NCBI RefSeq assembly: GCF_023898315.1
Contig: NC_064622.1
Location: forward strand, 173,868,178 to 173,932,177
Reading direction: 5' to 3'
Length of the DNA: 64,000 nucleotides
From: Schistocerca nitens
Taxonomy: Eukaryota; Arthropoda; Insecta; Orthoptera; Acrididae
In this document: positions 22,203 to 32,389 of the stretch, piece after piece
Numbering within the stretch: the first letter of the stretch is position 1
Layout of the letters: each line of letters begins with the position of its first letter
Program-made: the position numbers and the translations under genes
Notes under the pieces: model-generated
Told to the model about the DNA's origin: nothing
Seen by the model: the letters and a program-made list of their open reading frames with translations, nothing else
Databases searched by the model: none

Positions 22203-24138
22203 GCCTTATTTTTTTCTTTTTTTTTCCGAAGGGGGCGGGCTAGCAGCAGCTTATTACACTGCTCTACAGCCTACAGACTTTTATTTTAAAATTGAAGAAG
22301 AAAAGAAACAAGAAAAACAGGCGATAAAACGGTGGCATAAAGTGTAAAATGGCGGAAAAATGCGGAAAGTTAAAACAGAAAGCAAAAGGGGTTGGCAATG
22401 TTAATAAAAGGCACAGGAATCAGACAATTAACATAGTACACACACAATTAAAAAAACACGGCGACAGTCTTGTTTCTGTTCGCAGGAGATAAAAAGCACA
22501 CCCAGCGACAGTATGATGGCCGTTCGCAACACTTCCCAAAAAACACAACACGGAACACTCACTGTAAAACACTCACTGTAAAACACTGCACGAAAGTGGC
22601 GGCACAAAGATGACACTCCCGAGCCAAAGGCAGATGGGGGGGGGGGGGACCTGGAGGAGGGGGAAGAACAAGGATGGAGGAAGGAAAAAAACGAAAAAGG
22701 GGAGGGGGAACCAAGGAGGGAGAGGACTAATAAAGGGGGAGAAGGGCAGATGCGAGAGGGAATGAGAGGAGGCAGAGGAGGGAAATGCAAAAGGACTCGG
22801 GGGAGAGAAGGGGGCAAAGAGAGGGGAAGAAAGAGGATGGAAGGGGGAGAGGGAGCCCGGGAAAAGGACAGAGGAAAGGAGGGGGAGTGAGGATCAGAGT
22901 TGATAGGAGGGATAAATGGAGGGAGAGAGGGCATCATCCGGGAGGGGGAGTAGATGGAAGCCACCTTGGGAAAGGAGATGTAGGGTGTAGAGATGTAGGG
23001 TAGGGGGGACACAACAGTGAAGACGTGGCAGGGGCGGGGATGGGAGAGGAGAGGAGCAACCAGGGGGTGAGGGGGTTGAAGGCGGCGGGAGGTGTAGAGG
23101 ATGCGGATATGTTCAAGGAATAGGAGCAGATGGGGGAAAGGAATGAGATCATAGAGGATCCGCGTGGGGGACGGGAGGCGTATACAGAAGGCGAGGCGGA
23201 GTGCATGATGCTCAAGGATCTGGAGGGACTTATAGAATATGGGGGGGGGGGGGCAGATATTCAGGCAGGACTGGCATAACAGAGGATGGGACGGATTAAG
23301 GATTTGTAGGTCTGGAGGATGGTAGAGGGGTGCAACCCCCATGACCAGCCAGAGAGGAGTTTGAGGAGTCGGAGGCAGTTGTGGGCTTTGGATTGGATGG
23401 AGTGGAGATGAGGGATCCAGGTGAGATGACGGTGAATGGTGAGGCCAAGGTAGGTGAGGGTGGTGGTGAGTCGGACAGGACGGGCGCAGACAGTAAGGGA
23501 GAAATCCAGGAGCCGGAAGGAGCGGGTGGTACAATCTACGATGATGGCCTGGGTCTTGGAAGGATTGATTTTCAGGAGCCACTGGTTACACCATGCAGCA
23601 AAAAGGTCAAGGTGATTCTGGAGAAGGCGTTGGGACCGTTGGAGGGTAGGAGCGAGGGCAAGGAATGCGGTGTCATCAGCATATTGCAAGAGGTGTACTG
23701 AAGGGGGGGTTGGGGCATATCTGCCGTGTACAGGAGGTAGAGGAGAGGGGAGAGGACAGAGCCCTGGGGCACACCTGCAGAGGGGTAGAAGGTGTGGGAA
23801 TTGGCATTATGGATGGTAACATAGGAGGGGCGGTGGGAGAGGAAGGAGGCCATCAGACGGAAGTAGTTGATAGGAAGGGCGTAGGTTAGGAGTTTAAACA
23901 GGAGACCGGGATGCCAGACACGGTCGTAGGCCTTTTCGAGGTCAAGGGAGACAAAAATGGCGGAGCGACGTGAGTTAAGCTTGAGGGAGAGGAGATGAGT
24001 GAGGCGGAGGAGTTGGTCATCAGCAGACAAGGAAGGTCGAAAGCCACATTGGGTGTTGGGGAGGAGGTGGTTTTGGAGGAGGTGGTGATGGATGCGCCGG
24101 GAAAGGATGGATTCCAAGAGCTTACTGAACACCGATGT
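22203..24138 (-). mobile_element. Jockey-like LINE, 5'-truncated, with target duplication
   Basis: GACTGGCGAG occurs at 22193-22202 and 24139-24148, which defines the insertion exactly. On the minus strand the element begins inside the RT and runs through a pyrimidine-rich, proline-coding region (22630-23230), then a 3' UTR with AATAAA-like AAATAAAAGTCTG, a GTAGGCTGTAGAGCAGTG block and an A-rich tail (complement of 22205-22227). Truncation at the 5' end plus the A tail is typical of target-primed reverse transcription. Confidence 0.92.
23240..24130 (-). pseudogene. Jockey-like reverse transcriptase, frameshifted at C-runs
   Basis: From about 24125 leftward: SVFSKLLESILSRRI (RT motif 1), NTQCGFRPSLSADDQLLRL (motif 2), FVSLDLEKAYDRVWH (motif A, first Asp), AGVPQGSVLSPLLYLLY (motif B), QYADDTAFLA (motif C, catalytic YADD), then INPSKTQ and LTYLGLTIHRHLTWIPHL. 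The frame changes inside a run of seven G (23703-23709), where one extra base would join motif B to motif C. A TGA then follows YASPA at about 23275, and a second frame change falls in the G13 run at 23241-23253. Both frameshifts lie in homopolymers and may be sequence errors or true decay; the TGA appears real. Enzyme domains upstream (endonuclease) are absent. Confidence 0.88.
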
Positions 24139-24148
24139 GACTGGCGAG

Positions 24149-24880
24149 CTCATAGCGCCCCTTAAATGCACGTGAACAGGCGACCTTTCCCCTTTCCCAC
24201 CAGAGGGAGACACCAAAGCTGTGACTGCCACAGCGGCGCCACCGCCAGAAATGGAGGGCGACTGCTTCACACTACGCGCTGCGGCGCGCTCTTCAAAACA
24301 GCAATTTTTATCACGGCTGAAGACGGTATCGTTTAGTTGGCATTTTTGCGGTAGCTTATCTTCTTCTCGTGTTGACTGGCGCCACTCAGTTTCGCAAGTA
24401 TTGCTTGCCGCTAAAGTGCGCGTCATATATCTTGGCGGCCGAGTTTAGGTTCGTTCTGCGCATCTGACGTCACAAAACACAGTCAGCCAATGAACAGAGA
24501 ACGACGTTGCCAGATCTCGACTGCAGTGCATGAGCACGGACGAGTGTCTTCAGTTTTAGAAACGTTCAGTCATAAATAAAGTAATAGAACAAAAGCAATG
24601 TCTTGATAGCAGACTTTCTTTTATAGAAAATTTGGAAAAAGCATTCTTTATACCAATTGCTTCATATTCTATTAATTAATTAAGCCAAACAAGCAATAAG
24701 ACTCCTAATTCACGCGATAGCAAGGAAAGGTGTTTGTTTCAATCTCACAAACTGCTTTTTCGCAATAAAGAACAGCAGTAATTGTTTATTTCCTATTGTA
24801 CTTCGACGAAGCGTGAGTAATTCATAGTCATACCAACAGTGTTTATAAGTAGTTGCGTGAGGTGTTAGAGTCCTTATGGA
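24149..24880. other. Repeat-like region, right half of LINE target
   Basis: Continues the sequence broken by the LINE. The stretch from about 24356 to 24415 (CTTCTTCTCGTGTTGACTGG and following) recurs on the opposite strand at 45262-45330, directly outside the unclassified repeat copy 2. This indicates a shared dispersed element. No reading frame is supported. Confidence 0.4.
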
Positions 24881-24892
24881 GTTACACCGTTC

Positions 24893-24975
24893 GATGAGCA
24901 GAGGTAGCGGAATGTTTAAGGTGTTGGGCTGCCAAGTGAAAGGTTATAAGTTCAAACCTTGTGGAGTGCTTAATA
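24893..24975 (+). repeat. tRNA-like sequence with A and B boxes
   Basis: GGTAGCGGAATGTTTAAGG fits an A box, GGTTATAAGTTCAAACC fits a B box, and GAGCA/TGCTT could pair as a partial acceptor stem. It lacks a convincing anticodon loop, so it is more likely a tRNA pseudogene or SINE head than a tRNA gene. No body of any SINE family listed here follows it. Confidence 0.35.
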
Positions 24976-25065
24976 TTTTCTTTATTTAAAAACAATACTG
25001 GAGTGCCTTACTTCACGAATTTTATTTGTTTGAATGAAATTTCTAGTGCTTTGCCTCTTCATTAA

Positions 25066-26588
25066 CTTTTTCGCTGCTGCAGACACGTGCTGCCGCATTC
25101 CGCGCTGTGCGCGATTTTGTCATCACTGCACTTCTCGCCTGTGCAGACACATGGTGTTCCCACTGCTTTGACACACTTATCATTCGATTTCACAAAAACT
25201 ATTTGGCCAAAAAATTTTATTTTTACACGTCTTCTTGACTGATACCTTCCCCCCATAAATGACTTTTGTTTTGATGTGCAGCATTAAATGTAGTAAACCA
25301 TTGCACGAAATTTTGAAGAGTTTGCAGAGGTAAAAGTCCATAGCGTATACTTTCCGTATGGTCGATTTTAGTTGCCATAAGGTTGAGAATGAAATGTGGA
25401 CAAGATACCTAAATTTCATATAATATTTACTGTATAACAATATCTCATTTAATTTAAGTACCACATAGGTGTCGTATGTAATATTGAGAAATATTCCGTC
25501 TTTCGCGACTGTAATAAAATATTTATTTACACAGGGCGCGATTGGCTTTATTTTAAAGCACTTCCATCGGTGAAAGGTATGGCAGAATGTTGAGAATGAA
25601 ATGTGGACAAGATACCTATATATTTCATTTAATTTAAGTACCACATAAGTGTCGTATGTAATATTGAGAAATATTCCACCTTTCGCGACAGTAACAAAAG
25701 TTTTAACTTACACTGGGCACGTTCTATTTCTTGTTTTTGTTCCACAGTCGCAGTTTTACCAATGGTATTGAAATATATCCCTCTTCTGCAACTGTAATAA
25801 GCGACTTATTTAGACCAGACGCGTTTCTCTCTTTTGAAGCATCATAAGAGGACTGTATTTTATGTCCTCCATTGCCAAGTCACCTTTCGTAGTTTTGTGC
25901 TGCGGTAGTACAATATTCAACGTTTGTGTTGGCTCATCAGTGTTTTAGCAAATAAATGCTGTTTGTGTGTGCCACACACAAAATTATATTTGACATAGCT
26001 CTGAGCACTTCACTGACAGACGGTATATTCAAGTCCTAATGTTTTTGTAATTCCACAGTTTTGTTTAATGTATTTTGTCTACTTCCATTTGATTGATTGA
26101 AGTGCTTTAAAATAAAGCCAAACGTGCCCAGTGTAAGTAAAACTTTTGTTACAGTCGCGAAAGGTGGAATATTTCTCAATATTACATACGACACTTATGT
26201 GGTACTTAAATTAAATGAAATATATAGGTATCTTGTCCACATTTCATTCTCAACATTGTGGCAACTAAAATCGACCATCCGGAAAGTATACTCTATGGAC
26301 TTTACCTCTGCAAATTCTTCAAAATTTCGTGCAATGGTTTACTATATTTAATGCTGCATAATAACTGCGTTGAACATCGAAACAAAATTAAGTCATTTAT
26401 GGGGGGAAGGTATCAGTCAAGAAGATAGGTAAAAATATAATTTTTGAGCCAAATAGTTTTTGTGGAATCGAATGATAAAGAGTGTCAAAGCAGTCGGAAC
26501 ACAATGTGTCTGCACAGGCGAGCAGTGCAGTGACAAAATCGCCCACAGCGCGGAATGAAGGGAGCACGTCTTTGTAGCAGCGGAAGGG
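25066..26588. mobile_element. piggyBac-like foldback element, non-autonomous
   Basis: TTAA flanks both ends (25062-25065 and 26589-26592), the hallmark of piggyBac insertion. The left end CTTTTTCGCTGCTGCAGACA and the complement of the right end, CCCTTCCGCTGCTACAAAGA, begin long imperfect inverted arms: about 25066-25730 on the left and 26095-26588 on the right. The left arm holds a direct duplication of ~200 bp starting at TTGAGAATGAAATGTGGACA (about 25382 and 25589). The centre (25740-26090) is unique. No transposase is present. The open frames of 84-154 codons in the arms are mirror images and are not genes. Confidence 0.85.
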
Positions 26589-26771
26589 TTAATGCGGCCG
26601 TGGTGGCTTTACTTCATGAACTGCGCGCTCCTCCCTAAACGTAAGCTTGCGAACTATGCTATACTATGGCGCTGCTTCTCTTGGCGCGTGCGTCGTGTGC
26701 AACTGGCAACGCAACAATCTCCCGCGTCTAGGCGGGCATGCGCGAGCCGCCAAGATAAAAGAATTGAACTA

Positions 26772-28103
26772 TAGTGGCAGCAGCGGCGGTTATCGAAATG
26801 TAGTAACTGTTGGCCTATCTTTGGGGCGACGTCGTTGTTTTTCCGGGTCGTGTGAGTGGGCCAGTTCGGTTGAAGACTCAGGAGGCGTCAGGTCTGCGCA
26901 TTGCCAGAACACGCCGGGACCGCTGGCATCACGCATGGACTGCCGGATGGAAAGGCTGAGGTCACGAGGGTGCAGGACTTCGTCATAAACCGGATCCAGC
27001 AAGCTTTAAGATGAGTGCTTTTCAATCCAAGTAGAGAAACCTCCACCATTGTGATATCTCGCGGTTCTCCAGTGACTTGGGTTAGTGTTGCTGCTCGTAG
27101 TGTAGCCGAGGCGAAGAGGAAGGCGGATCTGATTAGCTTTCCTCAACTTCTTATTACTATTTTGTGCGTTCAACTTGTTACGATTTGTTAACTTAACCAG
27201 TGGCTGGTGGGTGATTCTTCTACTCTGGTGGTAGTGGTTCCTTTCTCGTTCCGGGCGCTCTAAACACAGTATCTTGGGGACGCAGTCCAGACCGACGGTT
27301 CCGGCTTTGGCGTATTGTTCCATCGTTGCATTTGATTTATCAGACATCAGGTACCTTCAGCAAGATTATCATTACTCATTAGTTAGACTGCCACTAGTCT
27401 GAGTTACGTTCTTGTAAAGTGAATGCAATTCTTGGGTGCCTCTCTCATCGCTCGCGAAAGTGTTTGTTGCCGGACCTTCTCAGAGGTCGATTCCTGGAGC
27501 ATCGTCTGGATCAGTTGCTTGTTTTTTTAATGAACTTTTGCTATTGTATTAGCTGTTTTACAGCAGGTTTCAATGTTTTTATATATATTCCTGCCGTTCT
27601 TGGCGTGTTAGTCTTTCAGCTGTGATTGTGGCCATTTACCTTAAAATTTTAATTTGGTATTTGTATTTTAGCAGTAAGCCTTAAAACCTTAGTTACTGCC
27701 ATTCGTGGTGCCTGATGCCGTCTGCTGTGTTTGTGGCGACTTGCCTGTAATATTTCAATAGCTGTAATTTGTAAGTCGCAGCGAGTTTTAAACAATTCTT
27801 AATTTATTGCGATTCCTGGTGTGTAAGGCCTTTTGCCCAGATCACAGTGGCTTGCCTTTGAAACATTATCTGTTGTATCTGTATTTAATTGTGATTTGCT
27901 AAATTGTAACTCTGGAAACACTATTATTTACACTGTTGTTTATTCCTTCATTGATAAAGTGTGGTACTTTTTACTTATTGTTGAGTCTGGAATTACTGGT
28001 TTAAAATAAATTGAGTGTAATTGTAAAAGGCAACCAATAGTAACTGATTACGGCCCTGTCCAGAATCTTAACCTAATCCTGCCTTTCCTTGACTACCACC
28101 AGG
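26772..28103 (+). repeat. Unclassified interspersed repeat, copy 1
   Basis: Collinear and inverted relative to 43215-45275. Homology begins at GTGGCAGCAGCGGCGGTTAT and ends at CTTGACTACCA. It contains a degenerate minisatellite (27592 to about 27910; units start at 27592, 27697 and 27808). Neither TIR nor LTR ends nor enzyme motifs were seen, so the class is open. A 113-codon and a 70-codon frame on the minus strand have counterparts in copy 2, but the codon changes between copies look neutral. Confidence 0.7.
27592..27910 (+). repeat. ~105-111 bp degenerate minisatellite
   Basis: Three units begin with TGC(C/G)(A/G)TTC-TGG-TG cores at 27592, 27697 and 27808, and each holds a TATTTGTATTT-like or related T-rich middle. 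The same spacings (about 104 and 111 bp) recur in copy 2 on the complement near 43498, 43609 and 43713, so the array predates the dispersal. Confidence 0.65.
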
Positions 28104-28839
28104 TTTCACTGAAGAGTAATGCTGTTTATTTTATGGTTACTTGTCCGGCATACAGTGCACATTTCTAAACGCAGCTTTCATATTTAGTCGCTTACATTCG
28201 AACTGTTGGTGGATTACATTTAGTAAGTAGACAATTGAATGTGTTACTGTTAAGTGATGGTGTGTTTATCCTTGTGACCAGAGTGCCAGATAAATACATA
28301 TCCAGTAAGAAATGGTTCAATTTCAGTACATAACCTCAATGGAACACCCGAAAAGTAAATCCTGCCATCCCTTAGATTACTTACAATGTAACTATAACAC
28401 ACCTGATAGTGGCAGCTTGCTGCAGAAACTCGTTGTTCTAATAAGTATTGGTAATCTGTGACTGAAACAGTAAAAATTATCATAAATTTGTAACACAGTC
28501 GTTGACTTCAAACAATTCCATACAATACGGATAAATTTAAGTAAATTCCTCTTAGTCAAAATTCATTAGTATTATAACACATATTTAATGTAATATTCGT
28601 GATAATGAACGGACATATTTTTGAAAACAATAGAACTATCTTCGTTGAATAAAGAATACTAGGCAACAGAATTTTCCAATTTTTCGGTTTTCGGTCAGTT
28701 GTACTTTGTTCTTCTCATTTGCTGTGAACTAAATAACGTCGATTTACGTTACCGCGGCGACGGATATGTGACGATAACCTTGTTATGCGCATCTGTTATG
28801 AGATATATTTCCCCGAGTTTTGTGAGTCAAGAATAATAT
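28104..28839. other. AT-rich spacer
   Basis: No recognised gene or repeat; homology with copy 2 of the neighbouring repeat has ended. Confidence 0.35.
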
Positions 28840-29430
28840 ACGGAAGAATGGAAAAGAAAAAAGAAGATCTATTAGTCAACGATCAGTTTGGATTCCGAAA
28901 AAGATAATTTAGGAGAGGCAGTTCTCACATTGCGCCAGATAATCGAATTAAGACTTATGAAAAATCAAGAAACGGTCATAGGATTTATTGAGCTGCAGAA
29001 AAAAAGCATTCTATGACGTAAAATGGTGCAAGATGTTCGAAATTGCACTTAACTATAGGGAAAGAAGAGTAGCATACAATGTGTACAAGAACCAAGGGAC
29101 AGCAATAAGGAAGGACCATGAGCGATGTGCACAAATTAGGATCAGAAGTGGGATTAAAATTCAAGGTGAAAGAACATCAATGATAAGATACGCTGATGCT
29201 TTTGCTATCCTTAGTGGAAGCAAGATAGAATTACAGGACATACGGAACGAATGGAGAAGACTTCTGCTCACACTGTATGGACTCAGGGTAAACCGAGGAA
29301 AGACGAAATTGATGAGAAGCAAGTGAAATAAGATTAGTGATAAAATTACCACGAAGTAAGCAAACTGAAATAATTCTGCTTCCTTGGAAACAAAATACAA
29401 TGCCGTACGACGCAAGGATATAAAAAGCAG
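28840..29430 (+). pseudogene. RTE-type LINE RT relic
   Basis: Plus-strand fragments in several frames: a DQFGFRK block, LTLRQIIELRLMKNQETVIG followed by FIELQK (motif A region, relatives read FIDLEKAFD), then MIRYADAFAILSG, which is the YADD box with the second Asp changed to Ala, then RVNRGKTKLMRSK. The motif B region is deleted. It matches the LINE type of the other RTE relics. Confidence 0.8.
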
Positions 29431-29561
29431 ACTAGCATAGGCAAAGAGGGCTTTCTAGGTCTAAGGATGTCTACTAGTACAACCATTGGCTTTAATTCGA
29501 GGCAGAATTTTCTGGCACTATACGTCTTGAGCACAGGATTGTATGAAAGTGAATTATTGGG

Positions 29562-29663
29562 TAGCGCGGGACAGCCGCGCTGTCTAAGGGCGCCCTGTCA
29601 CGGTTCGCGCAGCTCCCCCCATCGGAGGTTCCAGTCCTCCCTGGGGCGTGGGTGTGAGTGTTC
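29562..29663 (+). repeat. tRNA-derived SINE, family C, truncated
   Basis: Head region only: GCGCTGTCTAAGGGCGCC, then CATCGGAGGTTCCAGTCCTC as B box, then GGGGCGTGGGTGTGAGTG. The body is missing; the next base pairs belong to a family A SINE on the other strand. Confidence 0.65.
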
Positions 29664-29668
29664 TCAAA

Positions 29669-29863
29669 ACAGCTCAAATGCTCTGAGCACTATGGGACTT
29701 AACTTCTGAGGTCATCAGTCCCCTAGAACTTAGAACTACTTAAACCTAACTAACCTAAGGACATTACAAACATCCATCCCCGAGGCAGGATTCGAACCTG
29801 CGACCGTAGTGGTCGCGCGGTTCCAGACTGTAGCGCCTAGAACCGCTCGGCCACACTGCCGGC
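29669..29863 (-). repeat. tRNA-derived SINE, family A
   Basis: Complete family A copy on the minus strand, from the CGGCAGTGTGGCC head to the GAGCATTTGAG tail. No target duplication is visible. It abuts the truncated family C SINE, so it may have inserted there and lost the other half. Confidence 0.85.
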
Positions 29864-30437
29864 GAAGACTAACAAGAAGAAAGGTCAGAATGATAGAAAT
29901 ATATCCAATAGATAAATGAGGACAGGAGTGAGTGCTACTCTGAGAGGAAGAGTCTGGCACAGGCGAGGAAATAGTGACGCGACCAACAGCCTCACAGCAC
30001 AGAGCTGTTACTTTAGGACCATCTCGTAAAAGACAAAAAAAGTGGTTCCACTTCAATGGTCGATTGCTTTTCTCTAGATAGGAGTGTTCAAATAGTACCC
30101 AAAAAGAGCAAATACCGTCACACTTTATAACTGAGGTTCGGGGTGAGACACAGTACAACCTTCCACGATCGACATAAAACTGCTCCTAGACGGTCTGAAT
30201 TTGTAATTTAACTGCTTTCTTAGTTTAAGTATTCACTGAGTGCTGAAACTACAGAGGAATAGGGACAATTACTCCGCTTCATTACTCGCGAATCAGGATG
30301 TCAATTTAGCGATGGCAGCTCTGACGGACGATCATCGTCGTACCTTAAGAGCAATCAAGTTGCAGCTCAGATTCCCGCCAAAAAAGTAGTACTGTCACTG
30401 AATCATAACTCGTCAAAACCTGTCTCCCACCACATTA
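29864..30437. other. Unrecognised spacer
   Basis: No motif recognised in the frames present. Confidence 0.3.
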
Positions 30438-30439
30438 TA

Positions 30440-30910
30440 CACACATCAAAAAATGTTTTGCATCACCTCGGTCCCGGGAGCTCCAGAACCTGTACAGAAC
30501 ACTGGAATAGAGATCAACCTAAACATCTCTTCCACCATTTTTATTGCTCATGACATCCACACACTGCATGTTGTAACACCATACAGTGACACCTTCAGAG
30601 GTGATGATCCAGATTGCTGTACACACCGGTACCTTTAATACCCCGTAGCACGTCCTCTTGCATCGAATGCCTGTATTCGTTGTGGCATACTATCCACAAG
30701 TTCATCAATGCACTGTCGGCCGAGATTGTTCCACTACTCAAGGGCGATTCGGAGTAGATCCCTCAGAGTGGTTAGTGGGTCACTTCATCCATAAACAGCC
30801 CTTTTCAATCCATCCCAGGCAGGTACGATAGGGTTCGTGTCTGGAGAACATGAAGGCCACTCCTATCAAGAGATGTCATTATCCTGAAGGAAGTTATTCA
30901 CAAGATATGC
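30440..30910 (-). mobile_element. Truncated Tc1-like element, same family as 49452-50814
   Basis: Begins after TA (30438-30439) with CACACATCAAAAAATGTTTT, matching the complement of the right end of the element at 49452-50814, and stays collinear with that element's C-terminal coding region (ACTATCCACAAGTTCATCAA and neighbours). It stops near 30910 before the catalytic core. Confidence 0.8.
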
Positions 30911-30973
30911 AGTCAATTTAATAACTAATCATAACTAAGGAGACGGCTGCAAGATTTCGCCATGCCCAATGTA

Positions 30974-32387
30974 CACCCCTGGAAATTGAAATAAGAACAC
31001 CGTGAATTCATTGTCCCAGGAAGGGGAAACTTTATTGACACATTCCTGGGGTCAGATACATCACATGATCACACTGACAGAACCACAGGCACATAGACAC
31101 AGGCAACAGAGCATGCACAATGTCGGCACTAGTACAGTGTATATCCACCTTTCGCAGCAATGCAGGCTGCTATTCTCCCATGGAGACGATCGTAGAGATG
31201 CTGGATGTAGTCCTGTGGAACGGCTTGCCATGCCATTTCCACCTGGCGCCTCAGTTGGACCAGCGTTCGTGCTGGACGTGCAGACCGCGTGAGACGACGC
31301 TTCATCCAGTCCCAAACATGCTCAATGGGGGACAGATCCGGAGATCTTGCAGGCCAGGGTAGTTGACTTACACCTTCTAGAGCACGTTGGGTGGCACGGG
31401 ATACATGCGGACGTGCATTGTCCTGTTGGAACAGCAAGTTCCCTTGCCGGTCTAGGAATGGTAGAACGATGGGTTCGATGACGGTACCGTGCACTATTCA
31501 GTGTCCCCTCGACGATCACCAGTGGTGTACGGCCAGTGTAGGAGATCGCTCCCCACACCATGATGCCAGGTGTTGGCCCTGTGTGCCTCGGTCGTATGCA
31601 GTCCTGATTGTGGCGCTCACCTGCACGGCGCCAAACACGCATACGACCATCATTGGCACCAAGGCAGAAGCGACTCTCATCGCTGAAGACGACACGTCTC
31701 CATTCGTCCCTCCATTCACGCCTGTCGCGACACCACTGGAGGCGGGCTGCACGATGTTGGGGCGTGAGCGGAAGACGGCCTAACGGTGTGCGGGACCGTA
31801 GCCCAGCTTCATGGAGACGGTTGCGAATGGTCCTCGCCGATACCCCAGGAGCAACAGTGTCCCTAATTTGCTGGGAAGTGGCGGTGCGGTCCCCTACGGC
31901 ACTGCGTACGATCCTACGGTCTTGGCGTGCATCCGTGCGTCGCTGCGGTCCGGTCCCAGGTCGACGGGCACGTGCACCTTCCGCCGACCACTGGCGACAA
32001 CATCGATGTACTGTGGAGACCTCACGCCCCACGTGTTGAGCAATTCGGCGGTACGTCCACCCGGCCTCCCGCATGCCCACTATACGCCCTCGCTCAAAGT
32101 CCGTCAACTGCACATACGGTTCATGTCCACGCTGTCGCGGCATGCTACCAGTGTTAAAGACTGCGATGGAGCTCCGTATGCCACGGCAAACTGGCTGACA
32201 CTGACGGCGGCGGTGCACAAATGCTGCGCAGCTAGCGCCATTCGACGGCCAACACCGCGGTTCCTGGTGTGTCCGCTGTGCCGTGCGTGTGATCATTGCT
32301 TGTACAGCCCTATCGCAGTGTCCGGAGCAAGTATGGTGGGTCTGACACACCGGTGTCAATGTGTTCTTTTTTCCATTTCCAGGAGTG
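30974..32387 (-). mobile_element. Tc1-like element copy A (1414 bp)
   Basis: Flanked by TA at 30972-30973 and 32388-32389. Ends read CACCCCTGGAAATTG and, on the complement of the right side, CACTCCTGGAAATGGAAAAA. It is near-identical to the element at 59161-60581 in inverse orientation, about 27-28 kb away. The length difference is essentially an 8 bp coding deletion. Confidence 0.95.
31129..32143 (-). pseudogene. Tc1-like transposase, DD32E, 8 bp deletion
   Basis: Starts at ATG 32143 (MPRQRGHEPYVQLTDFERGR), with helix-turn-helix GWTYRRIAQHVGREVSTVHR, an RPGTGPQRRTDARQDR linker, and a second HTH region around SARTIRNRLHEAGL. Catalytic motifs are VFSDESRFCLG, GIMVWGAISYTGRTP, FQQDNARPHVSR and WPARSPDLSPIEHVWDW. 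Relative to copy B, eight bases are missing at about 31484-31487 (after ARY), so the frame changes before the second Asp. The remainder is intact to the stop at 31129-31131. Trp52, which is a stop in copy B, is intact here. The upstream open frame extends to 32359 without stops but is likely leader. Confidence 0.94.
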
Positions 32388-32389
32388 TA

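Noticed and set aside
22428..23582. A 384-codon minus-strand open frame, the longest in the window
   Set aside because: It joins the out-of-frame end of the LINE reverse transcriptase to the pyrimidine-rich 3' part of the same LINE. The proline/serine bias comes from low complexity, not from a separate gene.
25180..25644. A 154-codon minus-strand frame and its mirror at 26097-26351
   Set aside because: Both lie in the inverted arms of the foldback element and mirror each other. No motif.
26790..27002. A 70-codon frame conserved between the two copies of the unclassified repeat (also near 45039-45248), with many shared residues
   Set aside because: I compared the codons: about 17 differ with an amino-acid change and about 7 are silent. 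This is what neutral drift would give, so I see no sign of selection for a protein.
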